From assembly GCF_000803315.1 (NCBI RefSeq), contig NZ_JRMH01000001.1, positions 3,038,001-3,102,000 of the forward strand: a DNA stretch of 64,000 bases, read 5' to 3'. The stretch is from Pectobacterium actinidiae (GTDB lineage: Bacteria > Pseudomonadota > Gammaproteobacteria > Enterobacterales > Enterobacteriaceae). A program made the translations under genes and the position numbers. Below, piece by piece: positions 19,460 to 30,551 of this stretch. How positions within the stretch are numbered: position 1 is the first letter of the stretch; each line of letters begins with the position of its first letter. The notes under the pieces are model-generated. The model was given only the letters and a program-made list of their open reading frames with translations. It made no database searches and was not told the DNA's origin.

Positions 19460-20311
19460 TCAATCAGCTAAAAAGAGTGGCCCCATCGTAGGCTGCGGCA
19501 AAGCAAAACGCGCGGGATAATCTACCGCCACCAAATACAGCCCTTCGGCTCTGGCCGTTGCGCCAGCCAGCGTACGATCTTTGGCCGCCAGCAGCTCTGC
19601 AATCCACGACTCGGGGCGATTGCCACAGCCGACGTCCATCAGGCTACCCACGATATTACGCACCATATGATGAACGAACGCATTGGCCTTAATATCTACC
19701 ACGATATAGTCACCGTGACGTGTAACCTTTAAATGATTTACATAGCGCCACGGCGTACGTGACTGGCACTGCACCGCCCGAAAAGAGGTAAAATCATTTT
19801 CCCCCAGCAGACATTGCCCGGCACGCTCCATGCGTTCCACGTCTAACGGGTGATAAAAATGTGTCATACCACGCGAAAGCACCGCAGGACGATAGCGGTG
19901 ATTATAGATGACGTAGCGGTAGCGACGCGCCGTCGCGCTGAAACGCGCGTGGAAATCCTCATCTACCGTTTTCACCCAACGCACGGCGATATCCGGCGGT
20001 AAATTTGCATTCACGCCCATCGTCCAGGCGGCATCTTTTCGGATCGCATGCGTGGTGAAATGCACAACCTGCCCGGTGCCGTGAACGCCAGCATCGGTTC
20101 GCCCGGCGCAAAACACCTCTATCGGTTCATCCGCGACTTTGCTCAGCGCCTTTTCAAGACAGGCCTGCACGCTAGCGACATCAACCTGACGCTGCCAGCC
20201 ATAATAGAGGCTACCGTCGTACTCAATGCCGAGCGCAATTTTCAGCGGGGCACGTTCGTTTTCCGCAGCGGCATCGGCCTGAGTAGCCTCCGCCTGAGTG
20301 GTTTCCGACAT
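19460..20311 (-). CDS. truA: tRNA pseudouridine(38-40) synthase
   Basis: Modifies U38-U40 in the tRNA anticodon arm. 283 residues. The catalytic motif [13 protein letters not shown] carries the nucleophilic Asp. [18 protein letters not shown] starts the domain after a slightly longer acidic N-terminal tail than in E. coli (270 residues). The ATG overlaps the usg stop codon (TAATG), suggesting translational coupling. Confidence 0.96.
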   Translation of the reverse strand: MSETTQAEATQADAAAENERAPLKIALGIEYDGSLYYGWQRQVDVASVQACLEKALSKVADEPIEVFCAGRTDAGVHGTGQVVHFTTHAIRKDAAWTMGVNANLPPDIAVRWVKTVDEDFHARFSATARRYRYVIYNHRYRPAVLSRGMTHFYHPLDVERMERAGQCLLGENDFTSFRAVQCQSRTPWRYVNHLKVTRHGDYIVVDIKANAFVHHMVRNIVGSLMDVGCGNRPESWIAELLAAKDRTLAGATARAEGLYLVAVDYPARFALPQPTMGPLFLAD

Positions 20312-21321
20312 TACCCGAGATACTCCTGCACCAGATATTCTGCCGTTTCCACCGCCATCAGCGCGCCGCCAAAGCGAGCGTTATCGGCAACCGACCAGAA
20401 TTGCAGTAGCTCAGGAATACCGTAATCATTACGCAAACAGCCGACGCTCAGTTGCCCATTGCCGGACGCATCACCCACCTGCGTCGGGTAATCCTGCTCA
20501 TCGCTTACCTCGATATTCCCGGCATTGAGCAGCTCATCACGCGCTTCTTCCGCAGACAGCGGACGCAGTGATTCAAGATGAACAACCTGCGCGTGACCAT
20601 AGAACACAGGGGACTGAATACAGGTCACTGAAATCGGCAATCCGTCATCCTGCAAGACTTTACGCACCTGATCGACCAGAGCGCGTTCTTCACGCACGCT
20701 GCCCGCTTCATCAGGCAGTAAAGGCAACAGATTGAATGCCAGCTGTTTCGGGAAAAGCCCAGCCTCAGGCGGAACACCATTCAGCAGACGGGCGCTTTGT
20801 CCGGCCAGATCGTCTATCGCCGCTTTACCGAGTGCGGAAACCGATAGCATATTGACGACATGCAGGCGCGAGAGCCCAGCCGCATCGGTCAACGGCTTAA
20901 TCGCCGTCAGCAGTTGGCTAGTCAGGCTGTCGGCCACCGCAACAATATTGCGGTTACGATAATCTGCCAGCGTATGCGTATTTACGCCGGGCACAACCAG
21001 CGGGACATCCGGCTCCAGCGCAAACAGACCGCTGCTGTCGATAACCAGACAGCCCGCGTCCCCCGCGTCTTCCGCATAGCGGGCGCTGACATCCTGACCA
21101 GCGACAAAAAATGCCAACTGCGCCTGTGACCAGTCAAAATCAGCCACATCGGTGACCAGACAGGATTTGCCGTTAAAACGTATGGTTTCACCCGCGCTAC
21201 GTTCACTGGCCAGCGGATACAGTTCACCCACTGGGAATTCGCGTTCCTGCAATAATTCCAGTAACGCCGTGCCTACTGCGCCCGTTGCGCCCAGCAGAGC
21301 AATATTCCAGCCGTCAGACAT
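20311..21321 (-). CDS. usg: USG-1, aspartate-semialdehyde dehydrogenase-like protein
   Basis: Homologue of Asd, function unknown, 336 residues. The N-terminal Rossmann motif is [17 protein letters not shown]. Aligned on the IKPL stretch, the Asd catalytic Cys is replaced by Ser ([15 protein letters not shown]), so Asd activity is not expected. The start is ATG 21321 with GGGAGA upstream; the frame is open for a further 47 codons that do not resemble the family. Between pdxB and truA as in E. coli. Confidence 0.92.
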   Translation of the reverse strand: MSDGWNIALLGATGAVGTALLELLQEREFPVGELYPLASERSAGETIRFNGKSCLVTDVADFDWSQAQLAFFVAGQDVSARYAEDAGDAGCLVIDSSGLFALEPDVPLVVPGVNTHTLADYRNRNIVAVADSLTSQLLTAIKPLTDAAGLSRLHVVNMLSVSALGKAAIDDLAGQSARLLNGVPPEAGLFPKQLAFNLLPLLPDEAGSVREERALVDQVRKVLQDDGLPISVTCIQSPVFYGHAQVVHLESLRPLSAEEARDELLNAGNIEVSDEQDYPTQVGDASGNGQLSVGCLRNDYGIPELLQFWSVADNARFGGALMAVETAEYLVQEYLG

Positions 21322-21451
21322 TTGGTTCTCTCCCAAATTTTGAATGAAACACAAATCATGAATGAAACCGACAGACGATAGTGACGCCGTCTGTCGGTTT
21401 ATGAATAAAAAGGGTGATACTCGCGCAACACTGTCGCCAGAGGACGCGCCG

Positions 21452-22588
21452 TTAACGTGCATCCCGCACTGACGCCGTGAATCCCAGCGCGTTCAGGCAA
21501 TCTGCGCTGTCAGCATCGGCACAGATAACATGGAGTGACGACCATTCACGTCGTTCCTGATAATGTTTACGCAGGCGATCGAATTCGCCTTCCTGATGCG
21601 CAACGTGGCGTAGCAACGCATCGTCCCGGCGCACATCATACACCAGATGCACCAGACGTTTTAGCAGCGCCTCATCCAGCGGTGCGGTCAATGTCACGTC
21701 GGCATACTCTGGTGCAGGCAAAAGTGACGAAAGCGCCACCTGCTGCGGGGTTCCGATAAACTCGCTCCATGCCTCAAACACCTGAGTGGTGCCGCGCGCT
21801 TTCCCTTCCAAAGTATAACCGGCGATATGCGCGGTGCCGATGTCTACCCGCGCCAGCAAGTCGGTCGATAACGCAGGTTCCGGCTCCCATACATCAAGAA
21901 TGACGCTGAGTTTTTTACCCTGTTGCAACACCTCAAGCAGTGCCGCATTGTCCACCACTGGGCCACGACAGGCGTTAATCAGAATACGTCCGTCCGCAAA
22001 CGCGTTCAGTACGGCGGCATCAACCAAATGGTGAGTACGATACGGGCCGTCGAGATACAGCGGCGTATGCAGCGTCAGAATGTCGGCATCACGCACCAGC
22101 GTGTCGAGCGGCAGGAAATCGCCCGCCTCACCGCGATCGGCTCGCGGCGGATCGCACAACAGTGTTTTCACGCCCCAGGCTTTCAGACGCGCATCCAGAC
22201 GTCTGCCAACATTACCCACGCCGACAATCCCGACGGTTTTATCACGCAGTTGGAAGCCATCGCGCTCGGCTAGCATCAGCAAAGAAGAAAATACGTACTC
22301 CACTACCGCGATGGCGTTACAGCCCGGGGCAGCAGAAAACGCAATACCGTTGGCGTTAAGCCAGGTGTCATCGACATGGTCGGTGCCTGCCGTCGCGCTG
22401 CCGACAAATTTTACCGCCGAACCAGACAGCAGATCCGCGTTCACTTTCGTGACCGAACGCACCATCAACGCATCGGCCTCTGCCAGCAGATCGCGCGGTA
22501 AAGGACGTCCCGGCACGGCCTGTACTTCACCCAGACGGCTAAATAGCTCGCGGGCATACGGCATATTCTCATCAACCAGAATCTTCAT
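21452..22588 (-). CDS. pdxB: Erythronate-4-phosphate dehydrogenase
   Basis: Second step of the DXP-dependent pyridoxal phosphate pathway. 378 residues, identical to E. coli length, with start at ATG 22588 ([12 protein letters not shown]). NAD-binding [16 protein letters not shown], the D-isomer dehydrogenase stretch [18 protein letters not shown], the active-site [17 protein letters not shown], and a C-terminal PdxB dimerisation domain ([13 protein letters not shown]). First of pdxB-usg-truA. Confidence 0.97.
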   Translation of the reverse strand: MKILVDENMPYARELFSRLGEVQAVPGRPLPRDLLAEADALMVRSVTKVNADLLSGSAVKFVGSATAGTDHVDDTWLNANGIAFSAAPGCNAIAVVEYVFSSLLMLAERDGFQLRDKTVGIVGVGNVGRRLDARLKAWGVKTLLCDPPRADRGEAGDFLPLDTLVRDADILTLHTPLYLDGPYRTHHLVDAAVLNAFADGRILINACRGPVVDNAALLEVLQQGKKLSVILDVWEPEPALSTDLLARVDIGTAHIAGYTLEGKARGTTQVFEAWSEFIGTPQQVALSSLLPAPEYADVTLTAPLDEALLKRLVHLVYDVRRDDALLRHVAHQEGEFDRLRKHYQERREWSSLHVICADADSADCLNALGFTASVRDAR

Positions 22589-22881
22589 TGTCTTCTCCGA
22601 CATCGGTAGCCAGCCAAAAAAAGCGGGGAGATATTTTGCCACCGAATGGTGCAGAAACCCAAGGCAATTACAACGCGATATCTTCCCTTCATCGGTCCGC
22701 CCGATAAACGGGAATTTACCGCCCCCCGCTGAACGTCCTATCAGGTTGAACCCACTACAGGCCGATCGTCATACATGGTTGATAGCTATCATGTGGCTCT
22801 GCTATGTTGTTTACCACTGCCGCACTTGCCCCATTTTTATCGACCAGACTGGCAATTGGTGCGTTTTCCGTCTGGTCTGTG

Positions 22882-23775
22882 ATGAGAAACCCAACGTTGA
22901 ACGCCCTATTTCCCACCATTGCCGTCCTGATCTGGTCAATTAACGTCATCGTCAATAAGCTCTCCGCGAGCGTTATTGACCCGGCCGCTATCTCGTTTTA
23001 TCGCTGGCTGCTTGCGTTCCTGGTCATGACGCCGTTCATGCTGCCAACGCTTCGCCACCATGCGGTGGCTATTCGTCAACACGCCTGGAAACTGCTCGTG
23101 TTGGGTCTGCTTGGCATGGTGTTGTATCAAAGTCTGGCCTATTACGCGGCACACACGATCAGCGCCGTGATGATGGGAATCATGGGGTCATTAGTCCCAC
23201 TACTCACCGTCCTGCTCAGTATCCCTCTGCTGCGTCTGGCTCCCACACTGGGCGTCGTGCTCGGTAGCCTGCTGTCGCTGGCCGGGATTGTCTGGCTGAT
23301 CGGTGAGGGACATCCAGAACAGATTCTGGCGCAGGGTATCGGCCCCGGCGAATTCATGATGTTTTGCGCGTCGCTGTCCTATGCACTCTATGGTGTGTTA
23401 ACCAAACGCTGGAGCATCCCGTTGCCCAACTGGGTGTCGCTCTATGTGCAAATTGCCTTTGGCGTAGTCGTGCTGATCCCGAACTTTCTGCTGACGGACA
23501 ATGTGCAGCTCAATGCCGACAATCTGCCGCTAGTGATTTTCGCTGGCATCATGGCTTCAATCATTGCACCTTTTTTGTGGATTCAGGGGGTGATGCGTCT
23601 GGGAGCCAGCAAAGCCGCCATCTTTATGAATCTGACGCCGATCTTTGCGGCGATGATCGCGATTGGCTTTTTGCACGAGCCTTTGCACCATTATCATCTG
23701 GTTGGTGGGGGCATCACGCTACTCGGCGTTATCCTCGCTCAGCGTTTACGCATCCCATTAGGGCGTAGCGCATAA
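22882..23775 (+). CDS. DMT superfamily (EamA) transporter
   Basis: Inner-membrane drug/metabolite transporter-like protein of about 297 residues with ten hydrophobic helices arranged as two EamA repeats (first about residues 5-140, second about 150-290). WSINVIVNKLSA and FYRWLLAF in the first repeat are typical. Substrate unknown. The start at ATG 22882 (MRNPTLNALFPT) is chosen for the fit to the first helix; the frame is open from 22804. Not present between pdxB and flk in E. coli. Confidence 0.85.
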   Translation: MRNPTLNALFPTIAVLIWSINVIVNKLSASVIDPAAISFYRWLLAFLVMTPFMLPTLRHHAVAIRQHAWKLLVLGLLGMVLYQSLAYYAAHTISAVMMGIMGSLVPLLTVLLSIPLLRLAPTLGVVLGSLLSLAGIVWLIGEGHPEQILAQGIGPGEFMMFCASLSYALYGVLTKRWSIPLPNWVSLYVQIAFGVVVLIPNFLLTDNVQLNADNLPLVIFAGIMASIIAPFLWIQGVMRLGASKAAIFMNLTPIFAAMIAIGFLHEPLHHYHLVGGGITLLGVILAQRLRIPLGRSA

Positions 23776-23879
23776 GCCCCTCATGAGATTAGTGCCGTTT
23801 TAGGCGACGTCTGACTATCGGCCGTCACGGGAGATTGCTATGATTCATCTCAATCATGACGGCAGTGAGGATAATCAAT

Positions 23880-25115
23880 ATGCAACCTGTCAGTGGCCCA
23901 GGTGCCCCGCTGCCCGGCGAACGTTCAGTGACGCCGACCACCACATCACCAACTTCATCCGCCCCAAGCACTGCGGGTTCCGCCAACGGCGATCGACCGC
24001 TGACGCTGGCGCAGCGCACAACGCTGGAAAATCTGGTACTTAAAGTTGCCTCGCTGACCACATCAAAGGCAGCGGAAGTCTGGACGACGGTAAAACAGGG
24101 GTTAGGGCTGGCAGAAAATAATGAACTGCTGTCCCGCCATTACCAGCCTGCCGAGCAGATACTCCAGACGCGCTTAACGCAGGCGCAAGATAGCGGTGGA
24201 CGTCAACAGCTGCTTCAGCGCCTGACAGATATGCTGTCTCAGGGAAATAATCGTCAGGCGGTCAGCAATTTCATCCAGCAACAGTTCGGCAGCACCACGC
24301 TAAGCGCGCTGAATAAAACGCAGCTACAGCAGGTTGTTACGCTGCTGCAAAACGGGCAAATTCCTCAGTCAACGGCCTCAGCGGCAGCGTCACAAACCGC
24401 TCAGGCCGCCAACTCGCCCGATCGCCCGCTTTCTCCTACGGAACAGCGCGGCTTAAATCAGTTAGTCACTCGATTAGCGACCATGACGGGGGAACAGCCA
24501 GCAAGAGTGCTGAACAATCTGATGACAATGCAGAATCTTAGCCCCGGCGACGCCATCCCGTTCAAACATCTGCCGCTGATCACGCAGTTCCTGCAAGCAC
24601 AGGTTGAGCTACAACAGACGCAAACGCTGCTGCGCGCCACTTCGCCAGCGCCACAGGGAGCATCGACGCATGCCGGCACAGCGGGTGCATCGCCAGAGCC
24701 GCTGACAACTAACATTATCAATACGGCTAATGCGAGTCTGTCATCACAGCCGCTATCGGCACAGAATGCACTGTTGTCCCCGAATCTCGCCCCGTTGCAG
24801 GCTTTGTTACAACAGCCTCTGACCGCGCAGGAACAGCACTTATTGATGGATTACTCGCAGAATCGCTTCAATATTGGATTACACACTCCGCTGACGCCGA
24901 TGCAGGTCAGCGATCTGCTGACGCTCCTGTTTACCCAGCGTATCCAACGTTCACAGGAAACGGACTGGACGACCACCTCATCGTTGCTGCATCCGCTGTT
25001 TAACCCGCTGATTGCCTCACTGCCGCTCAGTTGGCAATCCCTGTTTCATAAGCCGATGTTTTTGGTGATTGTCAGCACCTGCGTGGCGGCATTTCTGCTT
25101 TGGGTGTTGCTGTAG
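23880..25115 (+). CDS. flk: Flagellar biosynthesis regulator Flk
   Basis: Tail-anchored inner-membrane protein that couples flagellar P- and L-ring assembly to FlgM/late gene control. 411 residues, longer than the E. coli form (about 330) through Gln/Ala/Thr-rich linkers. It starts MQPVSGPGAPLPGE; ATG 23880 has GAGG upstream. The conserved LTLAQRTTLENLVLKV and a single C-terminal helix FLVIVSTCVAAFLLWVLL are visible. Confidence 0.9.
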   Translation: MQPVSGPGAPLPGERSVTPTTTSPTSSAPSTAGSANGDRPLTLAQRTTLENLVLKVASLTTSKAAEVWTTVKQGLGLAENNELLSRHYQPAEQILQTRLTQAQDSGGRQQLLQRLTDMLSQGNNRQAVSNFIQQQFGSTTLSALNKTQLQQVVTLLQNGQIPQSTASAAASQTAQAANSPDRPLSPTEQRGLNQLVTRLATMTGEQPARVLNNLMTMQNLSPGDAIPFKHLPLITQFLQAQVELQQTQTLLRATSPAPQGASTHAGTAGASPEPLTTNIINTANASLSSQPLSAQNALLSPNLAPLQALLQQPLTAQEQHLLMDYSQNRFNIGLHTPLTPMQVSDLLTLLFTQRIQRSQETDWTTTSSLLHPLFNPLIASLPLSWQSLFHKPMFLVIVSTCVAAFLLWVLL

Positions 25116-25178
25116 CGCACAATAGGGCTGCGCACCATCATCATTCCGCTCCGCTTGCTTTCAGTCAAAGGACATAAA

Positions 25179-26102
25179 ATGACACTAGAGCCAAACATTG
25201 CCGAACTCGTCAATACGTTTATCCGCGAAGGCCGCCCGTCAGTAAAAAACCAAACGTTTGCAGAACGTCGTGAAGGGTATATCGCCAGTACCGTGCTGGC
25301 AGGAGATGTACCGCCTGGTGTCCATTGCGAAGAGATACACTGGCAATCACTCACGTTGCGGCTTTACACGCCCCCAAACGCACAGCCACATGCTGCGGCC
25401 GTGATTTACTACCACGGCGGGTGTTTCGTCAGCGGAGGTTTCGCGACACATGACTGTCAATTACGCAATATCGCTTTTCATAGCGGCTGCAAGGTCATTG
25501 CCGTGCAATACCGTTTAGCACCGGAACATCGCTACCCGGCAGCACATGATGATGCCTACCAGGCTGCCGAAATGATCCATGAGCGCGCCGAGATGCTGGA
25601 TATTGACCCTAACCGTATCATCTTGATGGGTGACAGCGCTGGGGGACATCTGGCGTTAGTGACGGCGATACGGTTACGCGATCGCGGCGCATTTCAGCCC
25701 TGCGGACAGATCTTGATCTACCCAATGTTAGATGCTACCGCCAGTAGCGACAGCTACCGTACCAATGGCACAGACTATGTGATCACCCGAGAGACATTGA
25801 TGAGTGGCTATGAAGCCTATTTTGCTTCTTTACCCGCCAGCCATTGCGAAGCTAGCCCGGCAATGCATAATCCATTAGCCGGACTGCCGTCGACCCTGAT
25901 CCTTACCGGAGAATATGATCCGCTAAGAGACGAGGGAGAAGCGTTGTTCCGCGCGTTAACCGAACAGGGTGTCCCTACACAGGGTCGGCGCTATTTGGGG
26001 GTCATTCACGGCTTTTTCCAACTGGGAGGCATTAGTCAGGCGGCAAATGATGCCATGCAGGATGTCACGACAGCCATCAAAAAAATGGGCAAGCTCCGTT
26101 AA
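25179..26102 (+). CDS. Alpha/beta hydrolase, HSL/GDXG lipase-esterase family
   Basis: Predicted cytosolic esterase of 307 residues (Abhydrolase_3). The oxyanion-hole motif is YYHGGCFVSGG, the nucleophile elbow GDSAGG, the acid DPLRDEG and the catalytic His in VIHGFFQLGG, so the full Ser-Asp-His triad is present. The start is ATG 25179 with AAAGGA upstream. It resembles E. coli Aes in type but is not clearly its orthologue; natural substrate unknown. Confidence 0.88.
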   Translation: MTLEPNIAELVNTFIREGRPSVKNQTFAERREGYIASTVLAGDVPPGVHCEEIHWQSLTLRLYTPPNAQPHAAAVIYYHGGCFVSGGFATHDCQLRNIAFHSGCKVIAVQYRLAPEHRYPAAHDDAYQAAEMIHERAEMLDIDPNRIILMGDSAGGHLALVTAIRLRDRGAFQPCGQILIYPMLDATASSDSYRTNGTDYVITRETLMSGYEAYFASLPASHCEASPAMHNPLAGLPSTLILTGEYDPLRDEGEALFRALTEQGVPTQGRRYLGVIHGFFQLGGISQAANDAMQDVTTAIKKMGKLR

Positions 26103-26119
26103 GCTTCATCACGCACAAA

Positions 26120-26155
26120 AAACCCCGCGGCTTACGCCTACGGGGTTTGTATTTG
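26120..26155. terminator. Bidirectional terminator
   Basis: AAACCCCG (26120-26127) / CGGGGTTT (26141-26148) with A-run before and T-rich tail after, between the convergent hydrolase gene and fabB. Confidence 0.8.
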
Positions 26156-26172
26156 TCAGTGAGATAAAACGA

Positions 26173-27390
26173 TTACTTATCGAGTTTTCTCATGACCAGC
26201 GTCGCATTCGTACCACCAAAACCGAAGCTGTTAGACATCACCGTGGTCAATTTACGCTCCGTCGGTTCAGTCACGATGTTCAGGCCAGCAGCCTGCTCGT
26301 CCAGATTTTCCACGTTGATGCTCGGTGCAACAAAACCGTGTTCCAGCATCAACAGTGAGTAAATGGCTTCCTGAACGCCAGCCGCGCCCAGAGAGTGACC
26401 GGTCATCGCTTTCGTCGCGGAAATAGCAGGCGAGTTATCGCCAAACACTTCGCGAATCGCCCCCAATTCCTTCACATCGCCAACAGGTGTAGAAGTACCA
26501 TGAGAGTTCAGGTAATCGATCGGCGTATCCACACCGTTCATCGCCATCTTCATACAGCGAACCGCACCTTCACCCGATGGGGCAACCATATCCGCGCCGT
26601 CAGACGTCGCGCCGTAGCCGACCACTTCCGCGTAGATGTGCGCGCCGCGAGCCAGTGCGTGTTCCAGTTCTTCGACGACGACCATGCCGCCCCCGCCTGC
26701 AATCACGAAACCATCGCGACCAGCGTCATAGGTACGGGACGCTTTTTCTGGTGTTTCATTGTATTTGGTCGACAGTGCACCCATCGCATCAAATTCACAG
26801 GCCAGTTCCCAGCACAGTTCTTCGGCACCGCCAGCGAATACGATGTCCTGTTTGCCCATCTGGATTTGCTCAACCGCGTTACCGATGCAGTGTGCAGACG
26901 TCGCACAGGCAGAGCTGATGGAATAGTTCACACCGTGAATTTTGAATGGCGTTGCCAGACAAGCGGATACCGCAGAACCCATGGACTTGGTCACCACGTA
27001 AGGGCCAACAGCTTTCAGACCGCGCGGGCTACGCATAGCGTCAGCACCGAATACCTGATAACGCGCAGAACCGCCAGAACCGGCAATCAGTCCAACGCGT
27101 GGGTTATTCTGATAAACCTCATCAGACAGCCCGGAATCTTGAATCGCCTGCTCCATGGATAAGTAAGCATAAATCGATGCATCACTCATAAAACGCACAA
27201 CTTTGCGATCGATGAGGCCAGTGGTGTCCAGTTTGACATTCCCCCAGACGTGACTACGCATGCCGGAATCTTTCAGCTCTTGAGAGAAAGTAATGCCCGA
27301 GCGGCCTTCCCGCAATGATGCCAGAACTTCCTGCTGGTTATTACCGATGCTTGATACGATCCCCAGGCCAGTAATCACTGCACGTTTCAT
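26173..27390 (-). CDS. fabB: Beta-ketoacyl-ACP synthase I
   Basis: Condenses malonyl-ACP with acyl-ACP and is needed for unsaturated fatty-acid elongation. 405 residues. The Cys-His-His triad is visible: [11 protein letters not shown] (nucleophile Cys), [11 protein letters not shown] and TGHSLGAAG. The N-terminus [16 protein letters not shown] and the final [13 protein letters not shown] are diagnostic. Upstream FabR-like and FadR-like sites support dual control as in E. coli. Confidence 0.98.
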   Translation of the reverse strand: MKRAVITGLGIVSSIGNNQQEVLASLREGRSGITFSQELKDSGMRSHVWGNVKLDTTGLIDRKVVRFMSDASIYAYLSMEQAIQDSGLSDEVYQNNPRVGLIAGSGGSARYQVFGADAMRSPRGLKAVGPYVVTKSMGSAVSACLATPFKIHGVNYSISSACATSAHCIGNAVEQIQMGKQDIVFAGGAEELCWELACEFDAMGALSTKYNETPEKASRTYDAGRDGFVIAGGGGMVVVEELEHALARGAHIYAEVVGYGATSDGADMVAPSGEGAVRCMKMAMNGVDTPIDYLNSHGTSTPVGDVKELGAIREVFGDNSPAISATKAMTGHSLGAAGVQEAIYSLLMLEHGFVAPSINVENLDEQAAGLNIVTEPTERKLTTVMSNSFGFGGTNATLVMRKLDK

Positions 27391-27440
27391 TTAATACCTC
27401 TTCTTCCACTTATAGAGTTTGGGATTTCGCCTCGCACTTT

Positions 27441-27458
27441 AGCGTACAGTTGTAAGCT
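27441..27458 (-). promoter_or_regulatory. FabR operator of fabB
   Basis: AGCGTACAGTTGTAAGCT, an interrupted palindrome close to the known FabR site AGCGTACA-N2-TGTTNGCT, about 50 bp upstream of fabB. Confidence 0.8.
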
Positions 27459-27459
27459 G

Positions 27460-27476
27460 AACAAGTCCGATCAGCC
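27460..27476 (-). promoter_or_regulatory. Probable FadR activator site of fabB
   Basis: AACAAGTCCGATCAGCC matches the FadR consensus AACAGGTCNGACCAGTT at 13 of 17 positions and sits just upstream of the FabR box, the arrangement known for E. coli fabB, where FadR activates. Confidence 0.65.
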
Positions 27477-27563
27477 AAACTATCGCGAAATCATTGCTAA
27501 ATTTGCGCCACAATATTCAGCTCGATAGAATCTCATCATCACTTGAATAATGAGCTTTTTGTC

Positions 27564-29591
27564 GTGACCAACCTCCCCATCCAACACGCGTCGTTAAGTT
27601 GGAACGCTCAGGGTACACCTGTATCGCAACAGTTTGATGACGTCTATTTTTCGAATCAGGATGGGTTGGCAGAAACCCGTTATGTGTTTTTAAAGGGCAA
27701 TCAGTTTCCTGAACGTTTCACCACACACCCACGCACAGCCTGTGTGATAGCAGAAACTGGTTTTGGCACGGGTCTGAATTTTCTGACGCTGTGGCAGGCT
27801 TTTGCGGACTTCCGTCAACAGCAGCCACAGGCGACATTGCGACACCTGCATTTCATTAGCTTCGAGAAATTCCCCTTGCGTCGGCATGATTTGGCTGACG
27901 CACACGCGCAGTGGCCGGAGTTAGCCGCATTCGCAGATGAACTGCGAGAGCAATGGCCGCTACCGCTGCCGGGCTGCCATCGTCTGATTCTGGCGCAAGG
28001 TACTATCACGCTCGATTTATGGTTCGGTGACGTTAACGTCCTACTGCCTGAGCTGGATGATACGCAGAACCATCAGGTCGACGCCTGGTTTCTGGATGGC
28101 TTCGCGCCCTCCAAAAACCCAGACATGTGGACGGATAATCTGTTTCAGGCAATGGCACGTTTGTGCTGTAAAGAAGGCACATTCGCCACCTTTACTGCCG
28201 CAGGCTTTGTGCGTCGCGGTTTACAACAGGCGGGATTTCAGGTCAGCAAAATCAAAGGATTCGGGCAGAAACGTGAAATGCTGAGCGGCATTCTTCCTGA
28301 TACGCTTCCCGTCACGTCGCCGACGCCGTGGTATGCACGCCCCGCCGCCAGCACGACTGGGGATATTGCGATTATCGGCGGCGGCATCGCCAGCGTGCTC
28401 ACGGCACTGGCTCTGCAACGTCGCGGGGCAAATGTCACGCTCTATTGCGCGGACACAGAACCTGCCACGGGTGCCTCCGGCAATCGTCAGGGTGCGTTAT
28501 ATCCTCTGTTGAATAATCGGCACGATGCGGTGTCCCGTTTTTTCTCCCTCGCTTTTGACTTTGCCCATCGTCGCTACACCACGCTGGCACAGCAGGGATT
28601 GGCATTTGAGCATCAGTGGTGCGGCGTCAGCCAGCTTGCCTGGGATGAAAAAAGTGCGCGTAAAATCGAACAGATCCTGCAAGGGGAATGGCCGGAAGCG
28701 CTGGTCGTCAGCGTGGATGCACAGCAACTGGAAAATCAGAGCGGCCTGAACCCCGGCGTAAACGGCATCACTTATCCTGACGGCGGTTGGCTGTGCCCGG
28801 CAGAGCTAACGGCTTCTGCGCTGAAGCTGGCGGAGCAAAACGGTCTGTCGGTACAGATGAGTACGGCCATTTCCACACTGGAGAAAACGGACGACGGCTG
28901 GGCGCTCACCCTGAGCACAGGCCAACAGATAAACCATGCGGTCGTGGTACTGGCAAATGGTTATCACATTACCGACTGGTCACAAACCCGCCATTTACCC
29001 GCCTACGCCGTGCGCGGGCAGGTCAGCCATATTCCGACCAACCCGGTGCTAGGGCAGCTCAAACAGGTGCTGTGCTACGACGGCTATCTGACGCCAGTGA
29101 GTCCGCAGCATCAGACGCACTGCATCGGGGCGAGCTATTTACGGGGCGAAACACACTGTGAATATCGGGAAGACGAGCAGCAAGAGAATCGCCAGCGCCT
29201 GCTGAATTGTCTGCCTGACGTCGACTGGGCCAAGACGGTCGATGTCAGCGATGCGCAAGCGCGTCAGGGTGTCCGCTGCGCGCTGCGCGATCATCTACCG
29301 CTGCTTGGTGCCGTACCAGACTATGAACAAACGCTGGCTGCGTATGAAGATCGACTGCATCCTCAACACCGTGCCAACACCGTGCCAAACGCACCCTATT
29401 GGCAAGATCTGTTTATCATCGGCGCGTTAGGCTCACGCGGCCTCTGCTCCGCCCCACTCGCGGCGGAAATTCTGGCCTCGCAAATGTATGGCGAACCACT
29501 GCCGCTGGATCGCGACACGCTCGCCGCACTCAACCCGAATCGATTCTGGATAAGGAAACTGCTGAAAGGTAAGCCTGTCACGAAGGATTAA
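27564..29591 (+). CDS. mnmC: Bifunctional tRNA mnm5s2U biosynthesis protein MnmC
   Basis: Last two steps of mnm5(s2)U34 formation. The N-terminal methyltransferase (MnmC2) has [14 protein letters not shown] and [15 protein letters not shown]; the C-terminal FAD oxidoreductase (MnmC1) starts at [19 protein letters not shown]. About 675 residues. GTG 27564 ([16 protein letters not shown]) is preferred because E. coli MnmC begins at the equivalent place; TTG 27543 is an alternative start. Divergent from fabB. Confidence 0.94.
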   Translation: MTNLPIQHASLSWNAQGTPVSQQFDDVYFSNQDGLAETRYVFLKGNQFPERFTTHPRTACVIAETGFGTGLNFLTLWQAFADFRQQQPQATLRHLHFISFEKFPLRRHDLADAHAQWPELAAFADELREQWPLPLPGCHRLILAQGTITLDLWFGDVNVLLPELDDTQNHQVDAWFLDGFAPSKNPDMWTDNLFQAMARLCCKEGTFATFTAAGFVRRGLQQAGFQVSKIKGFGQKREMLSGILPDTLPVTSPTPWYARPAASTTGDIAIIGGGIASVLTALALQRRGANVTLYCADTEPATGASGNRQGALYPLLNNRHDAVSRFFSLAFDFAHRRYTTLAQQGLAFEHQWCGVSQLAWDEKSARKIEQILQGEWPEALVVSVDAQQLENQSGLNPGVNGITYPDGGWLCPAELTASALKLAEQNGLSVQMSTAISTLEKTDDGWALTLSTGQQINHAVVVLANGYHITDWSQTRHLPAYAVRGQVSHIPTNPVLGQLKQVLCYDGYLTPVSPQHQTHCIGASYLRGETHCEYREDEQQENRQRLLNCLPDVDWAKTVDVSDAQARQGVRCALRDHLPLLGAVPDYEQTLAAYEDRLHPQHRANTVPNAPYWQDLFIIGALGSRGLCSAPLAAEILASQMYGEPLPLDRDTLAALNPNRFWIRKLLKGKPVTKD

Positions 29592-29596
29592 TGGGG

Positions 29597-29629
29597 AAGA
29601 AAACTGTGCTGGTTCTACTAAACCAGCAC
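29597..29629 (-). terminator. Terminator of the yfcL end
   Basis: GTGCTGGTT-CTACTA-AACCAGCAC, nine perfect pairs, between convergent mnmC and yfcL. On the minus strand it is followed by AGTTTTCTT; it may serve both genes. Confidence 0.6.
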
Positions 29630-29659
29630 TGACAGATTAACGATTAGCACACATGGAAA

Positions 29660-29944
29660 TCAGTGGGTGTTATTCTGCGCTTGCTGGAACAGACGCTCCC
29701 ACATCCCGTTAACCAACACCTGATCCGGCGGTGACAGTTCACCGTTTTTGATGGCGTTATTAATGCTGTCGCTAACGCGCACATGCAGTGCTTCGAGCGT
29801 CTGTTCACCGTTCTCTTCCGCTTCTGCCACCGACACCGTCAGATGACCACGCAAATAGCCGCCAGCAAACAGTTCGTCATCGCTGGCATGCTCTACCATG
29901 TCATCAATCAGCGCCAGAATGCGCGTTTCAAATTCTGCGATCAT
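29660..29944 (-). CDS. yfcL: YfcL family protein
   Basis: Small acidic cytosolic protein of 94 residues, function unknown. The family stretch [30 protein letters not shown] is clear. Last gene of the aroC-mepA-yfcA-epmC-yfcL set, 33 bp after epmC. Confidence 0.9.
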   Translation of the reverse strand: MIAEFETRILALIDDMVEHASDDELFAGGYLRGHLTVSVAEAEENGEQTLEALHVRVSDSINNAIKNGELSPPDQVLVNGMWERLFQQAQNNTH

Positions 29945-29977
29945 TTCTTATCCTCAAATTTTTGCGATTCCCGCGCA

Positions 29978-30523
29978 TCACAGATCGGCTGGATACGGGA
30001 AGCTCGCCGCCGTCAGCGGTGGCGTATTGTAAAACGATTGTAATGCACGAATAAAGCTGGCCGGGCGCGCGGGAATCCCCTCTTCCAGATACTGCATCAC
30101 TTGCGCATGCACACGCCGCTGGAAATCAATACGGTCCGGTTCGCAGTCGCCGTTCAGGTTGTCGCAACTGACGTTAAACGGAAAGCCTGCGGCGACACAG
30201 AACAGCCAGTCGAAAGCCTGCGGTTTGATTTCTACCCCCTCAAACTGGCTTTGCGTCGAGGCATCACGGCCATCCGGGCAATACCAGTAGCCGAAATCGA
30301 CCTGCAACCGCCGTTGGGCACCCGCAATGCACCAGTGAGAAATCTCGTGTAGCGCGCTGGCATAAAAACCGTGGGCAAACACAATTCGGTGATACGGAAT
30401 GTCATCATCCGCTGGCAGATAAATCGGCTCATCATCGCCTTTTACCAGACGGGTATTATATTCGTCACCAAAGCAATCATTGAAAATATCAATCAGTTGT
30501 TGATAGTGGTGAGTATTTGTCAT
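29978..30523 (-). CDS. epmC: Elongation factor P hydroxylase EpmC
   Basis: Hydroxylates the beta-lysyl-lysine of EF-P. 181 residues, against 182 in E. coli. HEISHW (metal-binding HExxH-like) lies in the conserved FAHGFYASALHEISHWCIAG, and FGYWYCPDGRDA and FCVAAGFPFNVSCDN are also diagnostic. The start is ATG 30523 (MTNTHHYQQLIDIF); the frame is open upstream into yfcA. Confidence 0.95.
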   Translation of the reverse strand: MTNTHHYQQLIDIFNDCFGDEYNTRLVKGDDEPIYLPADDDIPYHRIVFAHGFYASALHEISHWCIAGAQRRLQVDFGYWYCPDGRDASTQSQFEGVEIKPQAFDWLFCVAAGFPFNVSCDNLNGDCEPDRIDFQRRVHAQVMQYLEEGIPARPASFIRALQSFYNTPPLTAASFPYPADL

Positions 30524-30551
30524 GTTATCTGTTGTGATCATAAGCTTGTTA

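Noticed and set aside
22080..22943. 287-residue plus-strand open frame opposite pdxB
   Set aside because: Antisense to a secure gene, with an Arg/Ser/Pro-rich composition typical of shadow frames.
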